16,499 bases of DNA, from positions 1 to 16,499 of the forward strand of contig DASSVP010000110.1 of assembly GCA_035705985.1 (NCBI GenBank), written 5' to 3'. Both the position numbers and the translations under genes were made by a program. The stretch comes from JACVRW01 sp035705985. Its GTDB lineage: Bacteria; Actinomycetota; Thermoleophilia; Solirubrobacterales; Thermoleophilaceae. The first letter of the stretch is position 1; every line of letters starts with the position of its first letter. Below are positions 1 to 6,390 of this stretch, piece after piece. Under the pieces are notes generated by a model. That model was not told where the DNA came from. It ran no database searches and saw only the letters and a list, made by a program, of their open reading frames with translations.

Positions 1-72
1 GCCTCACCCCCGGGCACCGTGAAGGTCATCAAGCTCTACGACGGCGAAGCGCTGCTGGAGCAGGCGGCCTGA
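1..72 (+). CDS. 3' end of an unidentified gene (partial)
   Basis: The first frame is open from the left edge to a TGA at 70-72 and encodes 23 residues ending DGEALLEQAA. Too little is present to assign a family. It is taken as coding because the next gene begins inside its stop codon and uses a GGAG (57-60) within its last codons as ribosome-binding site, the pattern of a translationally coupled operon. The function is unknown; the rest of the gene lies outside the window. Confidence 0.5.
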   Translation, partial: ASPPGTVKVIKLYDGEALLEQAA

Positions 73-485
73 CGAACCCGGCCATCACCCCGGAGCTGTT
101 CCGCCGGGGCATCGCGGGCAGCTTTCCCGGCAACCTCGGCATCGAGGTCGTTCGGATCGAGGACGACGAGGTGGAGGGCCGCCTGGAGGTGGACGACCGC
201 CACCTCCACCCCGGGGGCTACGTGCACGGCGGAGTGTGGGTCGCGTTCGCCGACACGGTAGCCGCCTGGGGCACCTTCCGCCATCTCCAGGAGGGGCACG
301 ACTTCACGACCGCGGAGCTGAAGGCGAACGTGTTCGCCGCCGGGCGCACCGGCGACGTGCTGACGGCGATCGGAAAGCCGCTGCACGTGGGCCGCCGGAC
401 CCAGGTCTGGGAGGTGCTGATCCAGAAGGAGGGCAGGAACGCCGCCTTCTTCTCCTGCACGCAGATGATCCTGGCGCCCGCCTAG
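69..485 (+). CDS. PaaI-like hotdog-fold acyl-CoA thioesterase
   Basis: A 138-residue protein of the PaaI/4-hydroxybenzoyl-CoA thioesterase superfamily, expected to hydrolyse an acyl-CoA to free acid and CoA in the cytoplasm. The active-site turn GGYVHGG (residues 49-55) precedes the hotdog helix WVAFADTVA, and the length is usual for a single-domain PaaI protein. The frame has no ATG, GTG or TTG before GTG 171, and that start would remove the first beta strand (LGIEVVRIEDDEVEG). A CTG at 69 overlaps the upstream TGA as CTGA and lies 8 nt after GGAG, giving the full N-terminus; I chose it. An annotation made without CTG starts would begin at 171 (104 residues). The acyl substrate cannot be told from sequence; nearby acyl-CoA genes suggest a fatty or aromatic acyl-CoA. 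The gene ends tail to tail with the next one in a shared CTAG. Confidence 0.85.
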   Translation: MTNPAITPELFRRGIAGSFPGNLGIEVVRIEDDEVEGRLEVDDRHLHPGGYVHGGVWVAFADTVAAWGTFRHLQEGHDFTTAELKANVFAAGRTGDVLTAIGKPLHVGRRTQVWEVLIQKEGRNAAFFSCTQMILAPA

Positions 486-940
486 TCCCGCCACCATGCG
501 AGCGCCCTGACGGCCTGTCCGGCGAGGTAGTCGTCGCCCAGCTCGCGGACCGCCTCGAGGAAGGCGATCACGGCCCCGCTCTGGTCGTCCGTGAGCCCCG
601 AGAGCCTCGAGACCACGAAGTCCCCGATCCCGGCCCCCTCGTAGAAGACCGGCGCGAGGCTCCAGATCGTGGAGTCCACGGCGGCCGCGCCGCTCGCCAG
701 GTGACGCAGCGTGAAGCCCATGTATGCCGGAATGAAGTGGCGGAAGCCGTCGGGACTCAGGAAGGACAGCGCCGCGTACTCGCTCTCCACGAGCTCGTCC
801 GGCATCTCGCGCCAGTGTTCGACCGGATACAGACGGACGACGTCGTTGTCGTCCATGCAGCGCTCGTGCAGCAGAGCGTCGTTCCGCGGGCGCGGTGTGT
901 CGCCGAACGCCTCGTCGATTTCCGCGAGCGCGCTATGCAC
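482..940 (-). CDS. DUF6714-like hypothetical protein
   Basis: A 152-residue soluble protein of unknown function. The order of motifs (an N-terminal EIDEAFGD helix, a Cys/Asp-rich segment around residues 24-33, then AALSFLSPDGFRHFIPAYM at 56-73 and a C-terminal helix ending LAWWRD) resembles the DUF6714 family as I recall it; this is recognition by eye, not a search. There is no signal peptide or membrane segment. Translation starts at a GTG (938-940) inside the end of the upstream gene, overlapping it by 8 bases (933-940), and has no clear Shine-Dalgarno site, so translational coupling to the SCP2-like gene is likely. It is the last gene of the leftward run 5574-482. Its TAG stop shares the palindrome CTAG with the converging thioesterase gene. 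Confidence 0.75.
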   Translation of the reverse strand: MHSALAEIDEAFGDTPRPRNDALLHERCMDDNDVVRLYPVEHWREMPDELVESEYAALSFLSPDGFRHFIPAYMGFTLRHLASGAAAVDSTIWSLAPVFYEGAGIGDFVVSRLSGLTDDQSGAVIAFLEAVRELGDDYLAGQAVRALAWWRD

Positions 941-1283
941 GCGCCAGCTGGCGCTGTATGACGTTGCCGATCAGCTTCGTCACGGCGGGGTCGCCGCTCA
1001 CGCGCACGTGGCCGTGCTCGTAGGCGTCGACCCAGTGCTTCAGCCGGCCCTCGGCGGCAAGCTCGTTGAAGTGGGAGCGCGCCACCGACACGTCGATGCG
1101 CGCGTCGCCGGCCGGGTCCTTGGATATCTCGGGACCGGGCACCTCCACGCGCCACGTGGGAATGTCGCCCCGGGCGCGCAGCTCGAGCCGGATCACGAGC
1201 TTGAGCTGCCTCAGCGAGGGGACCTCCCCCTGGAGGTTCTCGACGGCCTGCCTGATGAGGGTCTTGGTATCCGCGCTCGACAC
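933..1283 (-). CDS. small SCP2-like (sterol carrier-type) protein
   Basis: A 116-residue protein. The second half (GDARIDVSVARSHFNEL, residues 59-75, then EHGHVRVSGDPAVTKLI, 89-105) has the pattern of SCP2 domains: a strand with alternating hydrophobics, a helix, then a strand containing V-x-GD followed by an amphipathic helix. SCP2 domains bind lipids or acyl-CoAs and are often found beside beta-oxidation genes, which fits the acyl-CoA dehydrogenase gene 65 bp upstream. The assignment is by pattern only; a different lipocalin-like or DUF family remains possible. I chose GTG 1283 because the upstream frame reads through low-complexity Pro/Gly sequence, and because TAGGGT (1291-1296 on the opposite strand) lies exactly 7 nt before it, as in leaderless actinobacterial genes. 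The gene overlaps the DUF6714-like gene by 8 bases. Confidence 0.7.
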   Translation of the reverse strand: MSSADTKTLIRQAVENLQGEVPSLRQLKLVIRLELRARGDIPTWRVEVPGPEISKDPAGDARIDVSVARSHFNELAAEGRLKHWVDAYEHGHVRVSGDPAVTKLIGNVIQRQLARA

Positions 1284-1290
1284 GCGCCGG

Positions 1291-1296
1291 ACCCTA
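1291..1296 (-). promoter_or_regulatory. candidate -10 box for a leaderless SCP2-like transcript
   Basis: TAGGGT on the minus strand matches TAnnnT and is followed by 7 nt and then the GTG at 1283. No convincing -35 box was seen. It would let the SCP2-like/DUF6714-like pair be transcribed separately from the dehydrogenase gene. AGGGT could alternatively act as a weak ribosome-binding site. Confidence 0.4.
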
Positions 1297-1323
1297 GCGC
1301 CACCGGCCAGCTGCCGCGGGGGA

Positions 1324-1342
1324 CCGGGGCACGAGCCCCCGG
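1324..1342. other. GC hairpin just after the acyl-CoA dehydrogenase gene
   Basis: CCGGGG and CCCCGG form a perfect 6-bp stem around a 7-nt loop, 7 nt past the dehydrogenase stop. No U tract follows, so it is not a standard intrinsic terminator; it could stabilise the transcript 3' end or pause transcription before the SCP2-like gene. In DNA this rich in G+C it could also be chance. Confidence 0.3.
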
Positions 1343-1348
1343 ATGCCA

Positions 1349-2551
1349 TCAGATCTTGTGGCGTTCCAACAGCTTCTTGCCGATGACCATGCGCTGGATC
1401 TCGGACGTGCCCTCGCCGATCAGGAGCAGAGGCGCGTCGCGGTAGAGCCGCTCGATCTCGTACTCCTTCGAGTAGCCGTAGCCGCCGTGGATGCGGAACG
1501 CCTCCTCCACGACCTCCTTGCCGGTCTCCGAGGCGAACAGCTTCGCCATGCCGGCCTCGAGGTCCGAACGCTGGCCCGCGTCCTTCATCCGCGCGGCCTT
1601 CAGCGTGAGCAGCCGCGCGGCCTCGATCTTGGTGGCCATGTCGGCGAGCTTGAACTGGATCGCCTGGTGCTTCGCGATCGGCTTGCCGAAGGTCTTGCGC
1701 TCCTGGGAGTAGCGGAGCGCCAGCTCGAGCGCGCGCTGCGCGATGCCCACGCCGCGGGCGGCCACGTTCACGCGGCCCACCTCGAGCGCGTCCATCATCT
1801 GCGCGAAGCCCTTGCCGAGGCCGCCCTCTTCGCCGCCCAGTATGCGCTCGGGCGGACAGCGGAAGCCGTCGTAGACGAGCTCGGTGGACTCCACGCCCTT
1901 GTAGCCCATCTTCTTGATCTGCGGCGGCACGGTGAGGCCCTCGTTCTGGTGGGCGCCGGGCTCCTTCTCCGTGATGAAGCAGGTCATGCCCCTGTGGGGC
2001 GGGTCCGCCTTCGGGTCGGTCTTCATCAGGACGAACACGAGGCCCGAGCGCAGCCCGTTCGTCACCCACATCTTCTGCCCGTTCAGCTCCCAGGCGCCGT
2101 CGTCCGCCTTCTTGGCGGTGGACTTGATGCCCTGGACGTCCGAGCCCACCTCGGGCTCCGACAGCGAGAAGGCCGCCCGGATCTCGCCGGTGGCCATCTT
2201 CGGGAGGAATTCCTGCTTCTGCTCGTCGGTCCCGAACTTCATGAGCAGGTACGAGCCGATGAAGTGGGTGTTCACGATGCCCGACACCGAGATCCAGCCG
2301 CGCGACAGCTCCTCGACGATCATCGCGTAGGTGGTGAGGTCGAGCCCCATCCCGCCGTACTCCTCGGGGATCGTGACGCCGAACAGGCCGAGCTCGCGCA
2401 TCTGCTCGACGACCGCGTCGGGGAAGGAGTCCTCGTGGTCGTGCTCCTCCGCGATCGGGATGACCTCGTTGTCGACGAACTGCCGGACCATCTCGGTGAT
2501 GTCCTTCTGCTCGTCGGTCTTGTCGGTGTAGGGGCTGGTCGCCACTGCCAT
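1349..2551 (-). CDS. acyl-CoA dehydrogenase (FAD-dependent)
   Basis: A 400-residue cytoplasmic flavoenzyme of the short/medium-chain acyl-CoA dehydrogenase family, which forms the trans-2,3 double bond of an acyl-CoA and passes electrons to electron-transferring flavoprotein. The full length and domain order are present: the alpha-helical N-domain, the signature FSLSEPEVGSD (128-138), a middle beta-domain including MWVTNG (161-166), the C-terminal helical FAD domain with ERKTFGKPIAKHQAIQFKLAD (284-304), and RIHGGYGY (353-360). The predicted catalytic glutamate is E380 in IGEGTSEIQR. The ATG at 2551 is preceded by GGAG 9 nt upstream. A 22-bp palindrome lies 17 bp before the start codon. Acyl chain specificity cannot be read from the sequence. 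The neighbouring SCP2-like, thioesterase and synthetase genes suggest lipid or branched-acid catabolism. Confidence 0.96.
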   Translation of the reverse strand: MAVATSPYTDKTDEQKDITEMVRQFVDNEVIPIAEEHDHEDSFPDAVVEQMRELGLFGVTIPEEYGGMGLDLTTYAMIVEELSRGWISVSGIVNTHFIGSYLLMKFGTDEQKQEFLPKMATGEIRAAFSLSEPEVGSDVQGIKSTAKKADDGAWELNGQKMWVTNGLRSGLVFVLMKTDPKADPPHRGMTCFITEKEPGAHQNEGLTVPPQIKKMGYKGVESTELVYDGFRCPPERILGGEEGGLGKGFAQMMDALEVGRVNVAARGVGIAQRALELALRYSQERKTFGKPIAKHQAIQFKLADMATKIEAARLLTLKAARMKDAGQRSDLEAGMAKLFASETGKEVVEEAFRIHGGYGYSKEYEIERLYRDAPLLLIGEGTSEIQRMVIGKKLLERHKI

Positions 2552-2568
2552 TCAGGCCTGCTCCGGTG

Positions 2569-2590
2569 TCGTTGACTCGCGAGTCAACGA
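2569..2590. promoter_or_regulatory. 22-bp perfect palindrome, candidate TetR-type operator
   Basis: The 18-bp core GTTGACTCGCGAGTCAAC (2571-2588) extends by two more matched bases on each side to a perfect palindrome. It lies 17 bp upstream of the acyl-CoA dehydrogenase ATG and overlaps the stop codon of the FMO-like gene. Its core TGAC-N6-GTCA (2573-2586) is the same as in the palindrome upstream of the tetR gene at 8296-8309. No T tract follows, so a terminator is unlikely. Operator function is inference. Confidence 0.65.
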
Positions 2591-3819
2591 AGGATACTGG
2601 CCGCCACCTGCCGCGCGACGATGGCGGCGTCCTCCCCGACTCCGAGGAGAAGTGCCGACTTCCGCTTGCGGAGGAAGTGGACCCCCACGAAATAGAGCCC
2701 GGGACTCGCGGTGCTCGCACCCTCGTCATGCACCGGGAAGCCGAGCTCGTCGAACGCTCCCGGGCAGTCGATCCAGGACTCGTAGGCGGGCCGGTAGCCG
2801 CCCGCGAAGATCACGGCGCCGACGGCGCGCAGGTCCAGCTCCTCGGGAGCGCTGCCGTCGAACGGCTCGGGCTCGTGGATCTCAGGCGGCGGCACGCCCT
2901 GCTCGGCCGCGTGCTCCCTGACGCTGTCCATCAGCTCCCCGTTCCGCTCGTCGCCCCACGCGACGCTCTCCCCGAGGTCCGGAGCGAACCGGGCGGTGTG
3001 GCCGTCGACGCCGGTGAAATGGCCGAGCAGCGTGACGCCAGCTCTGCGCAGCGTGCGGTAGTGGAGGTCGCGGCCGCCGTCGTGCCCCGTCATCTGAGCA
3101 TTCGCCCCCAGCCGGGCAGCCGGAGTGGGCAGCGTGCTCAGCGCGGCGTCGAAGAAGCCCGTCTCGAGCGCCCACCAGACGGCATCGCGGTCACCGAGCC
3201 GCCTGGGCAGCCACGGGGCGCGCCCGCAGGACAGGAAGACCGCCCGGCCGGCGTGGTGGAGCTCCTCCGCGATCTGGCAGCCGGTCTGCCCGCTCCCGAC
3301 GATGAGCACCGGCCCGTCGGGCAGGTCCTCGGGATTGCGGTAGTGGTCGGCGTCCATCTGCAGAAGGTCCGCCGGGAGCGCGGCGGCCGCGAGCGGCCGG
3401 TGGGCGCGCTGATAGGCGCCCGTGCTGACCACGACAGCACGAGCCGCCATGGCTCCGTCCGACGTCTCGAGCTGGAAGCCACCGGAGGCGTCGGGCGAGA
3501 GCGAGCGGACCTCGACGCCCTCGCGCACCGGCGCCCCGGCCTTCCCCGCGTAGCGCACGAGGTACGCCACGACCTCGTCGCGCGGCATGAAGCCGTCGGG
3601 GTCGTCACCGTCATAGGGGTGACCGGGGAGCTGGAGCGTCCAGTTCGGAGTGACGAGGCAGAAGCTGTCCCAACGGCGTCGCCACGTTTCGGCCACGCGG
3701 CCCTTCTCGAGCACCAGATGGTCGACGCCGGCGTCGCTGAGCTCGCGGCTCGTGGCGAGCCCGGCCTGGCCGGCCCCGATGACGACGACGTCTATCTGCT
3801 GCGGCAGTCCGACGTTCAC
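2584..3819 (-). CDS. FMO-like FAD/NAD(P)-binding oxidoreductase
   Basis: A 411-residue flavoprotein of the flavin-containing monooxygenase/CzcO-like group. VVVIGAGQAGLA (11-22) is the FAD Rossmann loop, VAETWRRRWDS (42-52) corresponds to the conserved GGTW region of FMOs, and VLIVGSGQTGCQIAEEL (171-187) is the NAD(P)-binding Rossmann loop. The end (YFVGVHFLRKRKSALLLGVGEDA) is the usual closing FAD contact. The FMO fingerprint FxGxxxH is replaced by LLQMDADHY, so a divergent monooxygenase or a non-oxygenating reductase is possible. The substrate is unknown. I chose GTG 3819 because it precedes the first beta strand by only nine residues; no strong ribosome-binding site is visible, though TAGGAT (minus strand, 3836-3841) 16 nt upstream could be a -10 box. 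It lies between the TrxR-like and acyl-CoA dehydrogenase genes on the same strand. Confidence 0.9.
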   Translation of the reverse strand: MNVGLPQQIDVVVIGAGQAGLATSRELSDAGVDHLVLEKGRVAETWRRRWDSFCLVTPNWTLQLPGHPYDGDDPDGFMPRDEVVAYLVRYAGKAGAPVREGVEVRSLSPDASGGFQLETSDGAMAARAVVVSTGAYQRAHRPLAAAALPADLLQMDADHYRNPEDLPDGPVLIVGSGQTGCQIAEELHHAGRAVFLSCGRAPWLPRRLGDRDAVWWALETGFFDAALSTLPTPAARLGANAQMTGHDGGRDLHYRTLRRAGVTLLGHFTGVDGHTARFAPDLGESVAWGDERNGELMDSVREHAAEQGVPPPEIHEPEPFDGSAPEELDLRAVGAVIFAGGYRPAYESWIDCPGAFDELGFPVHDEGASTASPGLYFVGVHFLRKRKSALLLGVGEDAAIVARQVAASILR

Positions 3820-3882
3820 CTGTGCATCAGGGGCGATCCTAGGACGGCGGCGCGACCACCTGCAACGATGCGCGGTGCGGGG

Positions 3883-5574
3883 TCAGTCGCCCAGCGCGGC
3901 GGCCACTGGCTGCGCCGACAGCGTCTCCCTCAGGTACTGGTGCACGAACGCGATCGCCATGCTGCCCTCGCCGACCGCGGCGGCCACGCGCTTCACCGGG
4001 CCGAGGCGGACGTCGCCGCACGCAAGGATCCCCGGAACGCTCGTCTCGAGGAGGTAGGGGTCGCGCTCGAGCGGCCAGCTCGCCGCGGCGCGCATCTCCG
4101 GACCCGTCAGGACGAAGCCGCGGCGGTCGAGCGCGATCTGGACCGGCAGCCATGACGTCTGGGCGTCCGCGCCGATGAAGATGAAGAGACCGCCGGAGTC
4201 GAGCCGCGTCGTCGTTCCCGTCGCGGAGTCGCGGACATCGATCGCCTCGAGCGACGCAGCGCCGTGCACCGCCTCCAGCTCCACGCCGAGCCTGGTGCGG
4301 ATGTTGGACCGCGTCGCCAGCTGGTCGATCAGATAGCGCGACATGCTCTTCTCGAGCGTGTCCGAGCGGCACAGGATCGTCACGCTGCGCGCGTGGGTGG
4401 AGAACGACAGGGCGGCCTGCCCCGCTGAGTTGCCGGCGCCGACTATGTGGATGTCGAGGCCATGTGTGTTCGGCGCCTCGCTGCGGGCGGCGCCGTACGA
4501 GATCCCCTTTCCGACGAGCTCGTCGAATCGGTCCACCGCGAGCTGCCGCCAGGACACCCCGCAGGAGAGGATGATCGTCCGCGCCCGCAGCACGTCCCCG
4601 CCGTCGAGCCGCAGCTGGCGGGTCGCCGCGTCGATCCGCTCGACCGACCGGGTGACCAGGATCTCCGCGCCGAGCCTGCGCGCCTGCTGCAGGGCACGGC
4701 TCGCGAGCTCCGCCCCCGACACGCCGGCCGGGAATCCGAGGTAGTTCTCGATCCGCGCGGACGTGCCGGCCTGGCCGCCGGGCGCCTCGCGCTCGACGAC
4801 GATCGTCCTGAGGCCCTCCGACGCGCCGTACACAGCGGCGGCGAGACCCGCCGGGCCCGCCCCCACGATCACCGTGTCGTACTCCGCGGCCTCGGCCTCA
4901 GTACCGAGGTCGAGCAGCTCCGCGACCCTGCGCGGCCGCGGCCGGACCACGGTCTTCCCCCCGATGACCTGGATTGCCGGGCAGTCGGCCTCGGCCGGCA
5001 GCGGCCCGCCCCACCACTCCTCCGCGTCCGCCGCGCCGGGCGTGAGCCACTTGAACGTCACCTGGTTGCGGTCGAGGAAGCGCCGGAGCTCGGCGCAGGA
5101 CGCATCCCACTGCTCCCCCACGACAATCGCGCGCGGGGGCGACGGCTCGGCCGCGATGCCCTGGAGCCCGCGCGCCCCGCTCATCCGGTGCGCCGCCAGC
5201 CGGCCGAGCTCTTCAGCGACCTCTGGCACAACGGCCGCGATGGCGTGGTAGTCGCTCGGCTCCAGCCGCATGACGCGCGACGGCACGGCCGCGCGGAACC
5301 CGACCGGGAACACCGTGCCGAGCGCGATGGGCACCTCCCCGAAGATGTCGCCGGGGTGACGCTCCCCGAGCACGCGCTCGATCCCGTCGACGAGCCTCGT
5401 CGGCTCGATGCGGCCGTCCAACACCGCAAACAGCGCGCGCTCGGAGCCCTCGGCTGCGGCGTACTCCCCGGCCACCAGGCTGACGTCCGCCGCCACGCGC
5501 GACAGCCGCTCGCGCTGCGCCGCGTCCAGGGACGCAAAGAGCGGGACCGCTGCGATCTCCTCGGGCGTTACCAC
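3883..5574 (-). CDS. cNMP-binding domain fused to a TrxR-like flavoprotein lacking CxxC
   Basis: A 563-residue fusion. Residues 1-125 form a cyclic-nucleotide-binding domain with a phosphate-binding cassette around GDIFGEVPIALG (75-86) and FRAAV (93-97). Residues 148-225 look like a thioredoxin/glutaredoxin fold (AIVVGEQWDASC, then CPAIQVIGGKTVV) without a CxxC pair. Residues 232-563 are thioredoxin-reductase-like: GAGPAGLAA (238-246) and APGGQAGTSARIENYLGFP (264-282) bind FAD, IVGAGNSAGQAA (377-388) binds NADPH, and ILACGDVR-GPVKRVAAAVGEGSMA closes the FAD site. The redox CxxC expected after GISY is GAAR (361-364), so disulfide reduction by the usual route is excluded; ferredoxin/flavodoxin-NADP reductase-like or regulatory chemistry is more plausible. 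The N-terminal domain suggests control by cAMP or a similar ligand. GTG 5574 is preceded at 6 nt by TAGCGT, suggesting leaderless translation. Confidence 0.93.
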   Translation of the reverse strand: MVTPEEIAAVPLFASLDAAQRERLSRVAADVSLVAGEYAAAEGSERALFAVLDGRIEPTRLVDGIERVLGERHPGDIFGEVPIALGTVFPVGFRAAVPSRVMRLEPSDYHAIAAVVPEVAEELGRLAAHRMSGARGLQGIAAEPSPPRAIVVGEQWDASCAELRRFLDRNQVTFKWLTPGAADAEEWWGGPLPAEADCPAIQVIGGKTVVRPRPRRVAELLDLGTEAEAAEYDTVIVGAGPAGLAAAVYGASEGLRTIVVEREAPGGQAGTSARIENYLGFPAGVSGAELASRALQQARRLGAEILVTRSVERIDAATRQLRLDGGDVLRARTIILSCGVSWRQLAVDRFDELVGKGISYGAARSEAPNTHGLDIHIVGAGNSAGQAALSFSTHARSVTILCRSDTLEKSMSRYLIDQLATRSNIRTRLGVELEAVHGAASLEAIDVRDSATGTTTRLDSGGLFIFIGADAQTSWLPVQIALDRRGFVLTGPEMRAAASWPLERDPYLLETSVPGILACGDVRLGPVKRVAAAVGEGSMAIAFVHQYLRETLSAQPVAAALGD

Positions 5575-5580
5575 GCGCCA

Positions 5581-5586
5581 ACGCTA
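5581..5586 (-). promoter_or_regulatory. candidate -10 box for a leaderless TrxR-like transcript
   Basis: TAGCGT on the minus strand fits TAnnnT and sits 6 nt before the GTG at 5574, in the 33-bp gap after the hydrolase gene. No Shine-Dalgarno sequence and no good -35 box are visible. If correct, the run 5574-482 starts from its own promoter and not from riboswitch-controlled readthrough. Confidence 0.45.
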
Positions 5587-5607
5587 CCGGCGCGGGGACG
5601 CGCGGCG

Positions 5608-6186
5608 CTAGTAGCCGCGCGGATGGCGCGCCACGAAGGCGCTGCTCGTGCGGAGCGTCTTGCTCCAGCGGGGGCCCGTCGACGGGCCGGGAGCATCCGG
5701 GTCGCGCATCGAGGTGTCGAAGCGGAAGCCGGCGATCACGACGTAGGCGTGGCCGCCGTGGGCGTAGACGGTGATCCAGCGGCCGGGCCCGCTCGCGCCC
5801 CAGCGCATCATCGGGCCGCTCGGCAGCGGCGAGCGCAGGAAGCGGCCGCCGCGCAGGGCGTGCGAGACGGCGCCGGAGCAGTCGTAGCCGCGGTCGAGCA
5901 CGCCGCGCACGAAGGGCTTGTGGCCGCCGCCGTACAAGTACGGCTTCTCGACGATCTGGTTCGCGAAGGCGATCGCGCGCTTCACGCGGCGCGGCGCCGA
6001 GGCGGGTGCGATCAGTCGGCCGTCCACGAGCGTGGCCTTCGCCGGCGGCGGCGGGGGCGGCACGAAGGAGGCACCGCCGCCGGTGGTTGCGGTGGACGTC
6101 TGGCCCCACGCGGTGGGCGCCAGGACCAGGACGCACGCGACGGACAGCGCGGCAAGGAGCAGCTTATGGCTGAAGGTGGAAGGCAT
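5608..6186 (-). CDS. secreted NlpC/P60-like cell-wall hydrolase
   Basis: A 192-residue exported protein, probably a peptidoglycan endopeptidase cutting stem peptides. Residues 7-28 (HKLLLAALSVACVLVLAPTAWG) are a signal peptide. A Ser/Thr/Gly and proline-rich linker (six prolines at 43-48) leads to a short catalytic domain: YLYGGGHKPF (83-92), then GYDCSGAVSHAL (100-111) with predicted nucleophile C103, and HGGHAYVVIAGFRFDTS (143-159) with predicted base H146. The GYDCSG and GGHAY blocks are characteristic of NlpC/P60 and related CHAP-like papain-fold amidases. No cell-wall-binding domain is fused. The c-di-AMP riboswitch directly upstream agrees with this role, since actinobacterial members of that riboswitch class commonly precede cell-wall hydrolase genes. 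The ATG at 6186 follows a GAAAGAG purine tract. Confidence 0.88.
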   Translation of the reverse strand: MPSTFSHKLLLAALSVACVLVLAPTAWGQTSTATTGGGASFVPPPPPPAKATLVDGRLIAPASAPRRVKRAIAFANQIVEKPYLYGGGHKPFVRGVLDRGYDCSGAVSHALRGGRFLRSPLPSGPMMRWGASGPGRWITVYAHGGHAYVVIAGFRFDTSMRDPDAPGPSTGPRWSKTLRTSSAFVARHPRGY

Positions 6187-6197
6187 TCTCTTTCGAA

Positions 6198-6321
6198 CGC
6201 CTACGGGGTTAGCTGTCGGGCTCGCGCTGAAAGAGCTTGCGCGTCCTCTCTCGAGGATTAGCCCCAGTGGCCACGGCCACCTTGGGTCCCCCGTTCCGCG
6301 GGCAGCGGATTCGGCGTGGCG
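6198..6321 (-). promoter_or_regulatory. c-di-AMP riboswitch (ydaO/yuaA class)
   Basis: Read on the minus strand, the 5' untranslated region carries the conserved blocks of this class in order: GCCGAATCC (6307-6315), GGGGGACCCA (6283-6292), TGGGGCTAATCC (6255-6266), GAGCCCGACAGCTAACC (6207-6223) and CGTAGGCG (6198-6205). The first stem forms between CGCCACG (6315-6321) and CGTAGGCG with one bulged A. It ends 11 nt before the hydrolase ATG, leaving no room for a separate terminator, so control is probably translational. Known members respond to cyclic di-AMP and usually reduce expression of cell-wall and osmotic genes. Confidence 0.93.
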
Positions 6322-6360
6322 AGGAAGCTACCAGATGATTCGGCGAGCGTCGCCGATCCT

Positions 6361-6390
6361 TTAATACCCCTCTAGTGCGTTTCTACACAA
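6361..6390 (-). promoter_or_regulatory. promoter of the riboswitch/hydrolase transcript
   Basis: On the minus strand, TTGTGT (6385-6390) and TATTAA (6361-6366) are separated by 18 bp in a locally A+T-rich stretch. The promoter overlaps the stop codon of the membrane-protein gene and places the transcript start about 30 nt before the riboswitch. It would let the hydrolase be expressed independently of the upstream gene. Confidence 0.55.

Noticed and set aside
36..497. Long open frames antisense to the thioesterase gene
   Set aside because: Arg/Ala/Pro/Gly-rich translations without family-like sequence, typical of antisense frames in G+C-rich coding DNA.
1324..1342. Intrinsic terminator after the acyl-CoA dehydrogenase gene
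   Set aside because: The stem is only 6 bp and no U tract follows; kept only as a low-confidence hairpin.
1343..2575. A 410-codon open frame on the plus strand across the acyl-CoA dehydrogenase gene
   Set aside because: It mirrors a clearly conserved enzyme on the other strand and its translation is low-complexity Leu/Arg/Ala/His sequence.
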